Assembly (NCBI GenBank): GCA_029216955.1
Contig: JANAVB010007000.1
Coordinates: 967,501-1,031,500 of the forward strand
Direction: 5' to 3'
Length of the DNA: 64,000 bases
Source of the DNA: Iris pallida
Lineage: Eukaryota; Streptophyta; Magnoliopsida; Asparagales; Iridaceae
This document shows positions 23,833 through 34,675 of the stretch, piece by piece. The first letter of the stretch is position 1; each line of letters opens with the position of its first letter. The notes beneath the pieces were generated by a model. That model saw only the letters and a list, made by a program, of their open reading frames with translations, ran no database searches and was not told the origin of the DNA. A program made the translations under genes and the position numbers.

Positions 23833-24036
23833 TGTTGGAGTCCAGTGTGAAATCCAAGTCTGATTAAATATTCGATTAGATTTAGATGTCGATAATTGAT
23901 GATGTGCTAATTTAGATATAATAAGATTCTTATTTTAGGGTTCCTATTTAGTAAATTCTACTATGATCTAAAATAGGATATTAATGAAATATTTTAGGTA
24001 TAATAGATTCCTTTTTAGGAAATCCTATTATACCTG

Positions 24037-24083
<47 letters not shown>

Positions 24084-24265
24084 GAGGGATCCGCATCTCC
24101 TCACTTTTGCATTCCGATGCATCCCCATGATAACATCCGTGGGATCTTGTTTAAGTCATCTAATCTTAACCGTTGGAAAATACACAGTTAAGATTAGATG
24201 ACTTAAACAAGATCTAATGGATGTGAAAGAGGAGATGCATGAGGGATGCAAAAGTGTGTAGATCC

Positions 24266-24342
<77 letters not shown>

Positions 24343-24847
24343 GGTGAGGGTGGAGGCAAAAAGTAGAGCACAAAGTTGATATTTGAGGTGCTCGTCTACA
24401 GGGGATCCAAGAGAAAGTCCGCATTTTCTTTTAGGACTTTGTCATACAAGATAGAAGGAAGAAGAAGATCTGATTGAGAAGTTGTTGACTTCAGTTAGGA
24501 AAATTGTTACAGGTTTTTAAGTAATTTTATTCTATCTTTGTCGCTTCTTCTTGAGTGTGGTGAAATGGTTGAACCTATTATGGCAAATGGTTCGACATTA
24601 TTTTTGTCAATCTTGTAATTTCATATGAGTTATAGAGATTGTGATTTGTCCAGGTGACGTAGTCGCCATCATATACTTGTCTTTATCTGTGCTTGGTGTT
24701 CGTTAGATGGGGTTGATTATTTCAACTGGGTTGACCTAAGTTTTTGTTGTGGAACGTCTCAGACACGGTATTGGAGTGCTTGTAGGGCGTGTTCGATTAC
24801 CAACATATGGTACAAGAGCTCTTGGTGGATTCTGTCTAATACCAACA
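23833..24847 (+). repeat. 5' LTR of the truncated copia, with insertions
   Basis: It begins TGTTGGAG and ends ACCAACA two bases before the primer site. It is expanded by two (TA)n tracts and a hairpin MITE between them (about 24040-24341). Confidence 0.65.
24040..24341. repeat. Hairpin MITE between two (TA)n microsatellites
   Basis: (TA)n runs occupy 24040-24079 and 24269-24340. Between them is a hairpin: GATCTTGTTTAAGTCATCTA on one side and its complement on the other, centred near 24170. The edges (GAGGAGGGATC and GAGGGATCTA read inward) are inverted too. TA flanks would suit a mariner/Stowaway-type insertion, but the TA repeats hide any TSD. Confidence 0.6.
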
Positions 24848-24879
24848 TCTGGTATCAGAGATTTTGGAGTTCTGGCAAC

Positions 24880-25518
24880 CATGTCTACGGAGAAGATAAA
24901 CACTCGCATGATCACCCTTACAAGGGAAACTAACGATTTGGAAGCCAATGATGGAGGATATAATCTGGTACAAGGACTTGCATGGTCCATTGGACGACGA
25001 TAGTGCAAAACCATCGGACAAAGCTGGTGAAGACTAGAAACGACTGGATCATAAGGTCGTTGGATTCATCCGCCAATGGTTGGATGATTCGGTGTTTCAC
25101 CACGTGTACATGGAGAGTTCGACAAAAGCATGATGGAAGAAGCTACATTTTTTGTACGAACAGAAGACGGTTGACAACAAGTCGTTTCTCATTTGCCAAC
25201 TCGAAGTACACGGAGAGTGCCTCGGTGGCACAACATCTGAACAAGGTTCAGGATATCATCAATCAGCTGTCTCTGATGAAGATGGTGATTGATGATAAGC
25301 TTCAGGTCCTATTGCTTTTGAGTTTTCTGTCGGAAAGCTATGAGACAGTGGTGGTGTCAGTGAGCGACTCCGCACCGGATGAAGTTGTCACGATGGAGGC
25401 AGTAAAAAGTAGCTTGTTGAATGAGACGGTCCGACGCAAGCAAGTTGAGTCATCGCAGGAGTCCGCTCTGGTGGCTTCCTACGGAAAGGGAAGACACAAG
25501 TCACAGACAAGGACCTGA
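24880..25518 (+). pseudogene. Copia Gag remnant of the truncated element
   Basis: From 25150 the plus strand encodes Gag-like sequence (HLNKVQDIINQLSLMKMVID, then LLLSFLSESYETVVVSVSDS). The start near the ATG at about 24881 (MSTEKI) is separated by frame changes. Confidence 0.75.
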
Positions 25519-25539
25519 CATGGAAGAGTTCTCAAAATT

Positions 25540-26110
25540 TTGCCATTATGGACCACAAAGAGGGCTGGTATCACTGTGGCGAAAGGGGTCATATCAAGAG
25601 GAACTGCATGGAGCTCAAAGATGAGAAGGCCAAAGGTAAGGATGATCATGAGGATCTCACATCAATTGGGTATATCATCATCGCAGCGACTGACAAAGAG
25701 GAACCTTATTGCGTGTGTCATAACGACTTGGTCATGGACAAGGGGGTATCGTATCACGCCACTCCGTAGAGGTGGATCTTCACGTTATACCGCAGCGGCA
25801 GGTTTGGACGCATGAAGATGGACAATAAGGAGACGGCTGCAGTTGTAGGCATCAGTGATGTATACTTGACGACGGAGTTTGGTAAGAAGCTCATCCTCAG
25901 GGGTGTGAGTTTTTGCTGCAACTTGGTTTCGGTTGGGAGACTGACAGTTGATGGCTGTCGCAGTTTGTTTAGGGAAGAAGATTGGGTGCTTGCGAAGGGT
26001 TTCTAAAATCTAGATCGAAAAGATTTATGTTGTGGCATGTACAGGTTCAAGGCACAAAGTTGTATATACAGGCTACAGACACCAGATGGAGGCTCAAGGT
26101 GTGTTTAACG
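25540..26110 (+). pseudogene. Zinc-knuckle and protease remnant of the truncated copia
   Basis: It contains a half-decayed knuckle (YHCGERGHIKRNC) and a degraded protease motif where DSGASYH became DKGVSYH, followed by DVYLTTEFGKKLILRG, SVGRLTVDGC and REEDWVLAKG. The catalytic Asp-Ser-Gly is changed and frames shift, so it is dead. Confidence 0.75.
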
Positions 26111-27784
26111 GGTGTTAGATCATCGAAAACTTGCTGATGAGGGCCTTCAAGATGTTTTGAGGGATAAGGAGGATCTGGTTCGTTGAGATAAAATGACGGA
26201 TGGTAATGAGTCAAAGATTGAGGGTCAGTCTGTCGATCCTATGACAGCCGGTCGATCTCCAAGTGGGGGTTGTTCTACGGATCTGGTTCTGGTGACGGGT
26301 TTGCCAAAGCTTCACGGAGCAACATCAGTTTCAGCAGTTCGAAGCCAGGGAGGAGATCAAGGTTTGCAGTAAACTCATTCAAAGACGGGTGTATCACCAT
26401 TCACACAGTTCCATTGGAGCTGTGGGTCATCGACGACGTGCACAGTGTATGATGTTCTGCTCAAGAATTCATGTGTACGGACGAGCTTCAATGTCGGACA
26501 CGAAGATGGGCAGGTTCAGGAGTACGAATCTCGAAAGAATAGCCCCCATCTGTTTGGTTGGGCCAGCCAATGATGAAAAAGTTCGACAAAAAGTAGCATG
26601 TTCCGGTGGAAACCAGAAATCAGGGGCATGCAACCGAGACTTGCGATGAGGGTGATTGTCAGGGACTTTGGTCTTGGCAGTATTATTGATGTCGGCAGGA
26701 TCTCTATGGTGCAGGAGGTGCTACGCCTGACAGCTAGCGTCGACGTGACGGTCGAGGGTTGGAGACGAAGGAAGATGTAAAACAGCTCAAGGATCGGAGA
26801 TCAGTGGCATAGGGTAGCAGGAACTCTGTAGCAGGACGACATGCATGGAGTCGAGTTGAGGAGCCATGAGGCCAACACCCTCTCATCAGACTGGAGGAAA
26901 AGATTGTTGGAGTTCAGTCTGGATTTGGTAATAACGTATTGTGGAATTCAAATCTGGTTAAATATTTGATTTGGTTTCATTTGGATGTCCATAATTAGTG
27001 TTGTGCTATCTTAGATATAATATGATTCTTAATTTATGGTTCCTATTTAGGAAATCATACTATGATCTAAAATAGGATGTTTGCTAGAATATTTTAGATA
27101 TAGGGATTCCTATTTTAGTTGTAATAGGATTTCTTCAGGCACTTCATTAGGGTTTTCTAAACCTCTACTGAAGAAGTGTTGGGGAGGAACTCCAGATGGC
27201 ACTCGACACCACTAAATTTGGTTTTGAGAGGGATCCGAAGAATGGTATTGGTATTTGTTAGTACATATATAGTATCAATCTAGAGTTATTTTCAAAATAA
27301 AGTAACTCAAAGTTCGATACCACGCCCCATTATTTTCTATGGCTAGACCTTAACTTCATGTTTGGTTGCATGTAAGTGATGTCGGGATCACAATTTTAAC
27401 TCACAAGTTCTACAATATTTGGTTGCATTTTATTTGTAAATGCAAAATGTAGAAGAATCCCTCATATATGATTGATCGGTTTATTTTTATTTATTTTTTA
27501 AGCAAATGCTGATCAAGGCCGGCAGGTTTCAATTGAATGATGGATACCCCTCCTTTTTTTTTTGTCTGGATACAGATTATTCTTTAACAGATGCTTATGG
27601 ATTCTACTTTTGAAAAACAGTTCAATTTTCAATTTTATTCTAGTTTTTGTAAACATGTGGTTAGAAGTTGTGGTCAAAATCTGTTTTGACAGAATATTTG
27701 TCCATACTTAATGGAAATTACATTAATAGGAATATATGCCCAAAGTTTTCAGATTGAGCCTCAACTATTGATAAAGCTGTAATC

Positions 27785-28275
27785 TGTTGGGTTGTATCTC
27801 GTTGCGGTTGAGCGCTCAAATGGGAGGTGACAATGGAGTTGGTAATTTAGTCCCACATCGGATAGGAGGTGGGATCATGTAGTATAGATAATTGGGATTG
27901 GTTCAGGCCTTTGAGAATTCTCTTTTAAGGCATATGAGCTCAATTCAATATCGCACATCATGAACCAACTCCGGTTCGAATTACACCGCGTTTTCAACAA
28001 GTGGTATCAGAGCCCATGGTTATGGGGCTAGTTTTAGTGGCTCTAATTGGTTCGAGACATATGGTGCTAAACGTTTATATGTATAATTGGATTATACGGG
28101 CTCTTCTCAAGGTGGAGTAGGAGCACCGGGAACAAACAAAAGGTACCAGGGATGGTGTAGATAATTGTAATTGGTTCAAGCCTTACATGAGAATTCGATT
28201 TTAAGGCATATGGGCCAAATTTAATATCGCACATCATGGACCAACTCCGGTTCCGATCACACCGCGTTCCCAACA
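27785..28275 (+). mobile_element. TRIM-like miniature LTR retrotransposon
   Basis: The left LTR is 27785-27999 (TGTTGGGTTG to TTCAACA). A primer site, TGGTATCAGAGCCC, starts at 28002. The right repeat, ending CCCAACA at 28275, matches the left LTR's second half (ATATCGCACATCATG, CCAACTCCGGTTC, CACCGCGTT). Flanks are TAATC and TAATA, a TSD with one change. The whole is 491 bp, without coding capacity. The right LTR is 5'-truncated or diverged. Confidence 0.8.
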
Positions 28276-28447
28276 TAATACTTCCTTCGTATAAACTCGA
28301 ACTTGATTTAGGCTCTTCCCAAAAGACGTGTAAATAAAAATAAATACACTAACTTTCCTATGTTTCATGCATATGAGGGGATATTCCTATTTTGAAACTA
28401 ATTACACAGACTCTCTCTCCTTTATAAATAATAATAATAATAATATT

Positions 28448-28614
28448 TTGTTCGCCGTTTATGACCACGAGCATGACCGCAGGGCCACGTGGCAGCCAAC
28501 CATTGCCCTCCCTGTTATCACTGAGCCCCATCTTATTATAACCTAAGCCAAGGGGCCAATGGAAGGTCGCCACTTGGCCTACAGTCACGTTCGCGGTCAT
28601 AAACCGCAAACAAT
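28448..28614. mobile_element. Unclassified MITE with about 50-bp inverted ends
   Basis: The left end reads TTGTTCGCCGTTTATGACC; the right end, read inward, reads TTGTTTGCGGTTTATGACC. The similarity continues into GGCCACGTGGC and GGCCAAGTGGC. The TSD was not resolved. Confidence 0.6.
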
Positions 28615-28898
28615 GTAGCAGTATCGTAAAAAGATTAAACATAGTGGTAGTTAGTTTTATAACTTTATATCTTCCACTATATAATGAGGCTTCAAAATGG
28701 CTCAAATGTGATCCGTCTAAGCCGTCATTATATCAAGGTCCATTTTTAAAAAATAAATAAATTATGTAAACAAATGTTGAAAAAAAGTTTAAATTTGTCA
28801 AAATGGAAAATCGAACTCAACCAAACAATAAAAATACCTGACACCTTAACCACATGAGTTAGTAGTGATATTTGACTATAAATGGATAATATTATTAT

Positions 28899-30654
28899 CT
28901 GGAAATTGCTGAGAAACCCAATTTCGGGGTTGGGTTGTATGAAAAACCCACCCGCGGGATGGGTTTTATGAAATGCCCAGAATTATATAATTCCACGTCA
29001 AATATTCAAAGATTCCCTTTAGATGCTCTGTATTTACAAAATTAATACCATAACTACCCCTCCGCACAAACTCAGATCTGAATTGCGATTCTCTTCTTCT
29101 TCTTCTTCTTCTTCTTCTTCTTCACGAGAGATCTGAATTCCATTGCTCTCATCTTCAGCAGAGATCGCAAAGATCGTTCGTAGTTCACCATACTTTTTTT
29201 TTCAGTCGAACTCCGATCATCGCTCATCTTCTTCTTCTCCGACAATTAGGTCAATTATGGAGAGAAGATCTTCTTCTTCTTTTCCATAAGAGTTAGCATC
29301 GTTTTGAAAGAAGAATGAAAACTCTTGAATCTTTATTCATGTCAAATTTCTTTCCACAAAAAAAAAAATTAGATTTTCTGTCAACTGTTCTCCGTCGATA
29401 TCACAAGAAGAATAGTCATTCTCCTGCATTTTTAACAAGGAGAATGCCATTCTCCGTGTTGAATGGCATTCTCCGTGTTTCTAACACGGAGAATGGTCAT
29501 TCTCCTGTATTTTAACATTTGAATGACCATTCTCCGTGTCATTTAACACGGAGAATGTCATTCTCCGTGTCATTTAGAAACGGAGAATGCCATTCTCCGT
29601 ACTAAATTACACGGAGAATGGTCATTCTCCTACGTTTTAACACTGGGAATAACCATTCTCTGTGTAAATTAACACGGAGAATGTCATTCTCCGTTTTAAT
29701 TAAGACGGAGAATGCCATTCTCCGTTTTATTTAACACGGAGAATGGCATTCTCCATGTTTCTAATACGGAGAATGGCCATTCTCCTGCGTTTTAACACTG
29801 TAATGACCATTCTCCGTGCGAAATTACACGGAGAATGGCCATTCTCCGTTTTATTTAACACGGAGAATGGCATTCTTCGTGTTTCTAATACGGAGAATGG
29901 CCATTCTCCTGCATTTTAACACTGTAATGACCATTCTCCGTGCTAAATTACACGGAGAATGACCATTCTCCGTGTAAATTAAGATGTAGAATGACCATTC
30001 TCCGTGTAATTTAGCATGGAGAATGGCCATTCTCCGCGTAAATTAAGACGGAGAATGCCATTCTCCGTGTTACTAACACAGAGAATGACTATTCTCCGTG
30101 TAAATTAAGGCGGAGAATGGCCACCCTCATGCGAAATTAACATTTTTCGTGTTCTAACACGGAGAATGACCATTTTCCTGCATTTTATGGTCAGTTGAAA
30201 CTTTGAAGGGCCATAACTTTTGACTGGGAGGTCGAAACGAGACCCGGTTTGTCGCAAAATGAGTGTATCTTCGAGGAGCCTGAGATTAATCGCTTCTCCG
30301 TTAGACGGCCTTTCAAAATTTTAGAATCGCAAAAAAATGATGTTTGGACCTCCGTTTTAGCACTTTTGCCGTTTGTCTCGGTCTTTCCGAAATTTTTCGA
30401 CGAGTTTTTGAAGATTTTTGAGAAGAAAACCTAGATTCGAAAGTGAGCTGCGTATGGAAGAAGATGAAGTATTAAAACGTTTTTTTAAGAGTAGTTTCGT
30501 GGGTGTTTTCAATAAATTAGAAGGAATGTCAAAAAGGTCATTCGGAACCCTCTTTATATATTTTTTGCTAATTCTGGGCACGCGATGAAATGTTATTGTG
30601 CAGTGGGTTTTTCATAAAACTTTTTCATTTTTTGGGCATTTCATAAATTTCCCC
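28899..30654 (-). mobile_element. Palindrome-array element, copy 1 (Mutator-like, 9-bp TSD)
   Basis: The 1756-bp element begins CTGGAAATTGCTGAGAAACC and ends GGGCATTTCATAAATTTCCCC. Its perfect 9-bp TSD is TATTATTAT (28890-28898 and 30655-30663). The ends are imperfect inverted repeats. It is inverted relative to copies 2 and 3. Inside are, in order, a (CTT)n stretch like a plant 5' leader, an array of palindromic repeats (about 29403-30175), and a conserved block with a 74-codon open frame (30581-30357, minus strand). No transposase was recognised. Confidence 0.88.
29403..30175. repeat. Array of palindromic repeats (copy 1)
   Basis: About two dozen units of roughly 31 bp. Each holds the palindrome ACGGAGAATG/CATTCTCCGT around one or two central bases, separated by AT-rich spacers such as GTGTTAAATAAA or GTGCTAAATTAC. 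Confidence 0.9.
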
Positions 30655-31538
30655 TATTATTATTATACGTTATTATACGTACAAAACACGTGTATTTACT
30701 AGTAAAAATTATAAAACAACCGTATAATTAGTTTCAAAGTAGGAATAATTACTGTAACAAGTATATAAATCATAGGGGTAGGTTGTTAATGTAAAATATC
30801 CTAAAAATATCTCTGGATAAGCTTCACGACCAGAAAAAGATCAAAAATAAAAAACACAAAGGTCCGTTTTATTAAAAATTTCAATTATGATATTTCTTCT
30901 CTCCCATTTCAGACTTAAAATGCACTTAATTTTGTAGAGAAGAAATACATCATCCTTCTTAAATCGAAACAAAATCAAATGGTACTATTTTTTTAAAAAA
31001 ATATCTGACTTGCTCCTGTGGAATTAATGATCGAAAAAGCACTTTCTTGAAATAAAATAAAATAATAATATTAATCTCAAACCAAGTCTAAGTAGAGCAT
31101 TCCAAAGGGGCTAATTAGTGTTTAGGCTATGAATTTTATACAAGCTTAGAATTTAAGTCCTAACGTATCCAATTGAAAATTTTGAACCCTAGATTTTCTT
31201 TTCTTTTTTTGGTTTCTTTTTCCAATTATATTCTCCCTCTCATGTGTGACAATAAAACTTCTTTTTATAGTCTAGAAATGATATAATAGGAAAAGAAAAA
31301 TTAAAATTAAAAATCTAATTAAGGTCCAAAATTTTTAACTGGATAAGTCAGACCTAAACACTAAGGCCTCGTTTGGTTCGCGGAATCTCCGGATTGGGAA
31401 AGGAAAGTGATTACTTTCATATGTTTGGGTGCCAAAGGAATTGAGGAGGAAAGGAAAGTGATTCCCAATGGAAGCAAAATTAGAAAGAAAAATGATTACA
31501 TACATCCAAGCAAGAATCACTTTCTCACATTGAAGTAA

Positions 31539-33057
31539 GGGAAGATTTATGAAATGCCCAAAAACTAAAAAAAATTATGTAAAACCCACCGCCAAAAAAA
31601 CTTTCATCGCGTGCCCAGAATTAGAGAAACTTATCCAAAGCGGGTTCCAAATGACCCTTTTGCCCTTCCTTTTAATTTACTGAAAACACCCACGAAACTT
31701 CTCTTAAAAAAACGTTTCGATACTTCATCTTCTTCCATACGATGCTCACTTTCGAATCTAGGTTTCCTCCTCAAAAATCTTCAAAAACTCGTCGAAAAAT
31801 TTCGGAAAGACCGGGACAAACAACAAAAATGCTAAAACGGAGGTCCAAACATCATTTTTTTTTGCGATTTTAAAATTTCGGAAGGCCGTCTAACGGTGAA
31901 GCTATTACTTTCAGTCTCCTCGACGATACGCTCATTTTGGGACAAACGGGACCTCGTTTCGATCTCCCAGTCAAAAGTTATGGCCCTTCAAAGTTTCAAC
32001 TGACCATAAAATGTAGGAGAATTGTCATTCTCCGTGTTAGAACACGAAAAATATTAATTTCGCATGAGGGTGGTCATTCTCCGTGTTAGTAACACGGAAA
32101 ATGTCATTCTCCGTCTTAATTTGCACGGAGAATGGCCATTCTCCGTGCTAAATTACACGGAGAATGACCTTTCTTCTCCGTCTTAATTTACACGGAGAAT
32201 GTCATTCTCCGTGTAATTTATCACGGAGAATGGTCATTCCAGTGTTAAAAACGCAGGAGAATGACCATTCTCCGTGTTAGAAACACGAAGAATGCCATTC
32301 TCCGTGTTAAATAAAACGAAGAATGGCATTCTCCGTGTAATTTAGCACGGAGAATGGTCATTTCAGTGTTAAAACGCAGAATAATGACCATTCTCCGTGT
32401 TAGAAACACGGAGAATGTCATTATCCGTGTTAAATAAAACGGAGAATGACGTTCTCCGTGTTAAATAAAACGGAGAATGGTCATTCTCCGTGTTAAATTA
32501 AACGGAGAATGGTCATTCTCCGTGTAATTTAGCACGGAGAATGGTCATTTCTGTGTTAAAAGGCATAAGAAAGGCCATTCTCCGTGTTAGAAACACGGAG
32601 AATGAAATAAAACGGAGAATGACGTTCTCCGTGTAATTTAGCACGGAGAATGATCATTCCAGTGTTAAAACGAACGATGAAGATGATGATGATGGTGATG
32701 ATGATGACGAGCGATGATTTGAGTTCGACTGAAGAAAAGCACACTGAACTACGAACGATCTTTGCGATCTCTGCTGATGATGAGAGCAATGGAATTCAGA
32801 TTTTTCGTGAAGAAGAAGAAGAAAATCATAATCCAGATCTGAGTTTTTTGAATTCAAATACATATAGATGACCAATTCGCGCGGAGGGGTAGTTTCGGTT
32901 TTATAAAAATAGCAGTTTCCAGCGGGTGGCATCTAAAAGGGAATCTTAGAATATTTAACGTGAAAATACTTAATTCTGGGTATTTCATAAAACTCATCCA
33001 GCGGGTGGGCATTTCATAAAAGCCCACCCCGAAATTGGGTTTCTCAGCAATTTCCAG
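31539..33057 (+). mobile_element. Palindrome-array element, copy 2 (Mutator-like, 9-bp TSD)
   Basis: The 1519-bp element begins GGGAAGATTTATGAAATGCCC and ends GGGTTTCTCAGCAATTTCCAG. A perfect 9-bp TSD, TTGAAGTAA, is at 31530-31538 and 33058-33066. Inside are a 74-codon open frame (31611-31835), a palindrome array (about 32012-32665), then a (GAT)n stretch and a block matching copies 1 and 3. It is inserted in a Tourist-like MITE. Confidence 0.92.
32012..32665. repeat. Array of palindromic repeats (copy 2)
   Basis: Same unit as in copy 1: GGAGAATGNCATTCTCC cores with AT-rich spacers of about 14 bp. It is somewhat shorter than the arrays in copies 1 and 3. Confidence 0.9.
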
Positions 33058-33204
33058 TTGAAGTAATCACTTTCCTTTTCAAATTCTTTGGTATTTCCAA
33101 ACATCGAAAAGTAAAATTAATAAAAAAATAAAAATTTTCAAAAAAAAAAATGATAAAAAATTAATTTTCTTTTCCTCCCATTCCGCGAACCAAACCAGGC
33201 CTAA

Positions 33205-33953
33205 GTTGGTATAAAATCTGTAATGAGTATTCCGAAGCCAGCCTAAGTCAATCAAGGGATACAATTGATACTTGATAGCCACGTGAGGAGCTAGGGAATT
33301 TGCATGCGTATACTCCACCCACGTGTGAACCATGAGAGCAAATCTCTGCATGAAAATATATAGCGGTGGACGTCACTTTTGTGAACCGTGCTCCATGCAG
33401 AGCCAGCTCTTTAATTTTTTTTTTTGTTGTTGTTGTTGCAGACGATGGACCCATCCATAACCAGCTGTGTCCAACGTCCACTAAAATTCAAAAACAACAA
33501 AAATTGTAAGCAAAAAAAACAATCTTCACCGACTAAAGCGCATCACAGTAGCAAAAAACCTCTCCAAAATTTTGTCCATTACAATTCTTTCCAAGTTAGT
33601 GTTCTCGCATCCTTATCACTTTATACAGTAATTTTTTTCCGAGCTGTTACATTATCCGCAGTCTATAATTATAAATATGACCGTCGGCCGACGTGACAGT
33701 CGGCCATTGACCTCTTATTTCGAGTGGGACTCGGACATAGCATGGAGGCCAATTATCGACCACTACGTCGGCTGACGGACATGTCCGTGATTACAATAAC
33801 CGTGGACAAAATATAATTTATTTTTTTTTTTTCCTTATCATATCTACCTATACTGATCCATTTTCTCTCTCCCTCTCTATAAACCCACCTCCCCTGCTTC
33901 ACTAGTTACTACATTCTTCTTCTTCTTCTTCTTCTTCTTCCTCTGAAGTTACA
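33205..33953 (+). promoter_or_regulatory. Promoter and 5' leader of the galactose mutarotase gene
   Basis: A TATA box (CTATAAA) lies at 33877-33883. A (CTT)n leader tract at about 33915-33940 ends shortly before the ATG at 33954. A GTCGGCCGACGTGACAGTCGG near-palindrome segment near 33683 and its relative near 33768 (GTCGGCTGACGGAC) may belong to a MITE or to regulatory sequence. The start of transcription is inferred to be about 33910. Confidence 0.6.
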
Positions 33954-34509
33954 ATGGCTAGAATATCGTTTTCTTGCCTTTGCTTCCTCTTCCTATTGGC
34001 TTTCTCTTTGGTTATCACTTCCTCTGGCGCAAGGAAGAGTGCTGGTATATATGTGCTGCAGAGGAATGACTTCACTGTGAAAGTCACCAACTGGGGAGCA
34101 GTCATCCTCTCTGTTGTTCTTCCTGATTCAAATGGTCAGTTCTAATCCTTGATTTGGTGGTGTTTCCTCAGGATTTGTAAAGAAGATCAGAATGTGACTT
34201 GATGCCCTTTTTTTTTTTTAATTTTCCAGGAAAATTGGATGATGTTGTTCTTGGCTATGATGGAATTGGCCCATATCTTGTAAGTATAGCATCTCCCACA
34301 CAAGGGCGGATCCAAGTAGAGTCAGCCCACCCCCAATTGTTTTTTCTTTTTTTATAAGTAATTTTTATATTTTTGATTTTTTTGTGGGAGTTAGCCAACA
34401 GCTTTCGCACCCCAATATTCATTTCTGGATCCGCCCCTGCTCCCACATTCGCCAAAACTCCAGAATTTCTCGTCTGCGTGCCATTACTAGGATTTCATAA
34501 ATACAGATC

Positions 34510-34575
<66 letters not shown>

Positions 34576-34616
34576 GATCTGTATTTATGAAATCCTAGTA
34601 ATGGCACGCAGACGAG

Positions 34617-34675
<59 letters not shown>

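Larger units (their letters stand above)
23833..27300 (+). mobile_element. Truncated Ty1/copia element (plus strand)
   Basis: LTR starts are recognisable at 23833 (TGTTGGAGTCCAGTGTG) and 26905 (TGTTGGAGTTCAGTCTG) and stay similar for about 200 bp (TTAGATATAATA, CTATGATCTAAAATAGGAT). A primer site, TGGTATCAGAG, lies at 24850-24860. A purine tract, GGAGGAAAAGA, precedes the right LTR. The internal part has gag and protease remnants, but integrase, RT and RNase H were not found. The right LTR looks truncated; its end is not resolved. Confidence 0.75.
31365..33201. mobile_element. Tourist-like (PIF/Harbinger) MITE split by palindrome-array copy 2
   Basis: The ends are GGCCTCGTTTGGTTCGCGGA on the left and GGCCTGGTTTGGTTCGCGGA read inward from the right. 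The TSD is TAA (31362-31364 and 33202-33204). Without the nested insertion it is about 310 bp. GGCC ends with a TAA/TTA TSD fit Tourist MITEs. Confidence 0.85.

Noticed and set aside
24203..24424. Tyr-Ile repeat proteins (also near 34373-34693, 37434-37631 and 39340-39623)
   Set aside because: They are translations of (TA)n microsatellites.
27785..28275. Cassandra element (LTRs with a 5S rRNA-like part)
   Set aside because: No 5S-like promoter blocks were seen in the LTRs.
29403..30175. Regular repeats with spacers resembling a CRISPR array
   Set aside because: This is a plant nuclear window. The repeats are self-complementary, the spacers are themselves repetitive AT-rich sequence, and the array lies inside a transposon with a 9-bp TSD.
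28899..30654. Helitron origin for the palindrome-array elements
   Set aside because: Helitrons insert between A and T without target duplication; all three copies here have perfect 9-bp TSDs and no CTRR end.
33960..34145. A 63-codon single-exon gene at the mutarotase start
   Set aside because: It is exon 1 read through its GT donor at 34135; the in-frame continuation is exon 2 at 34230.
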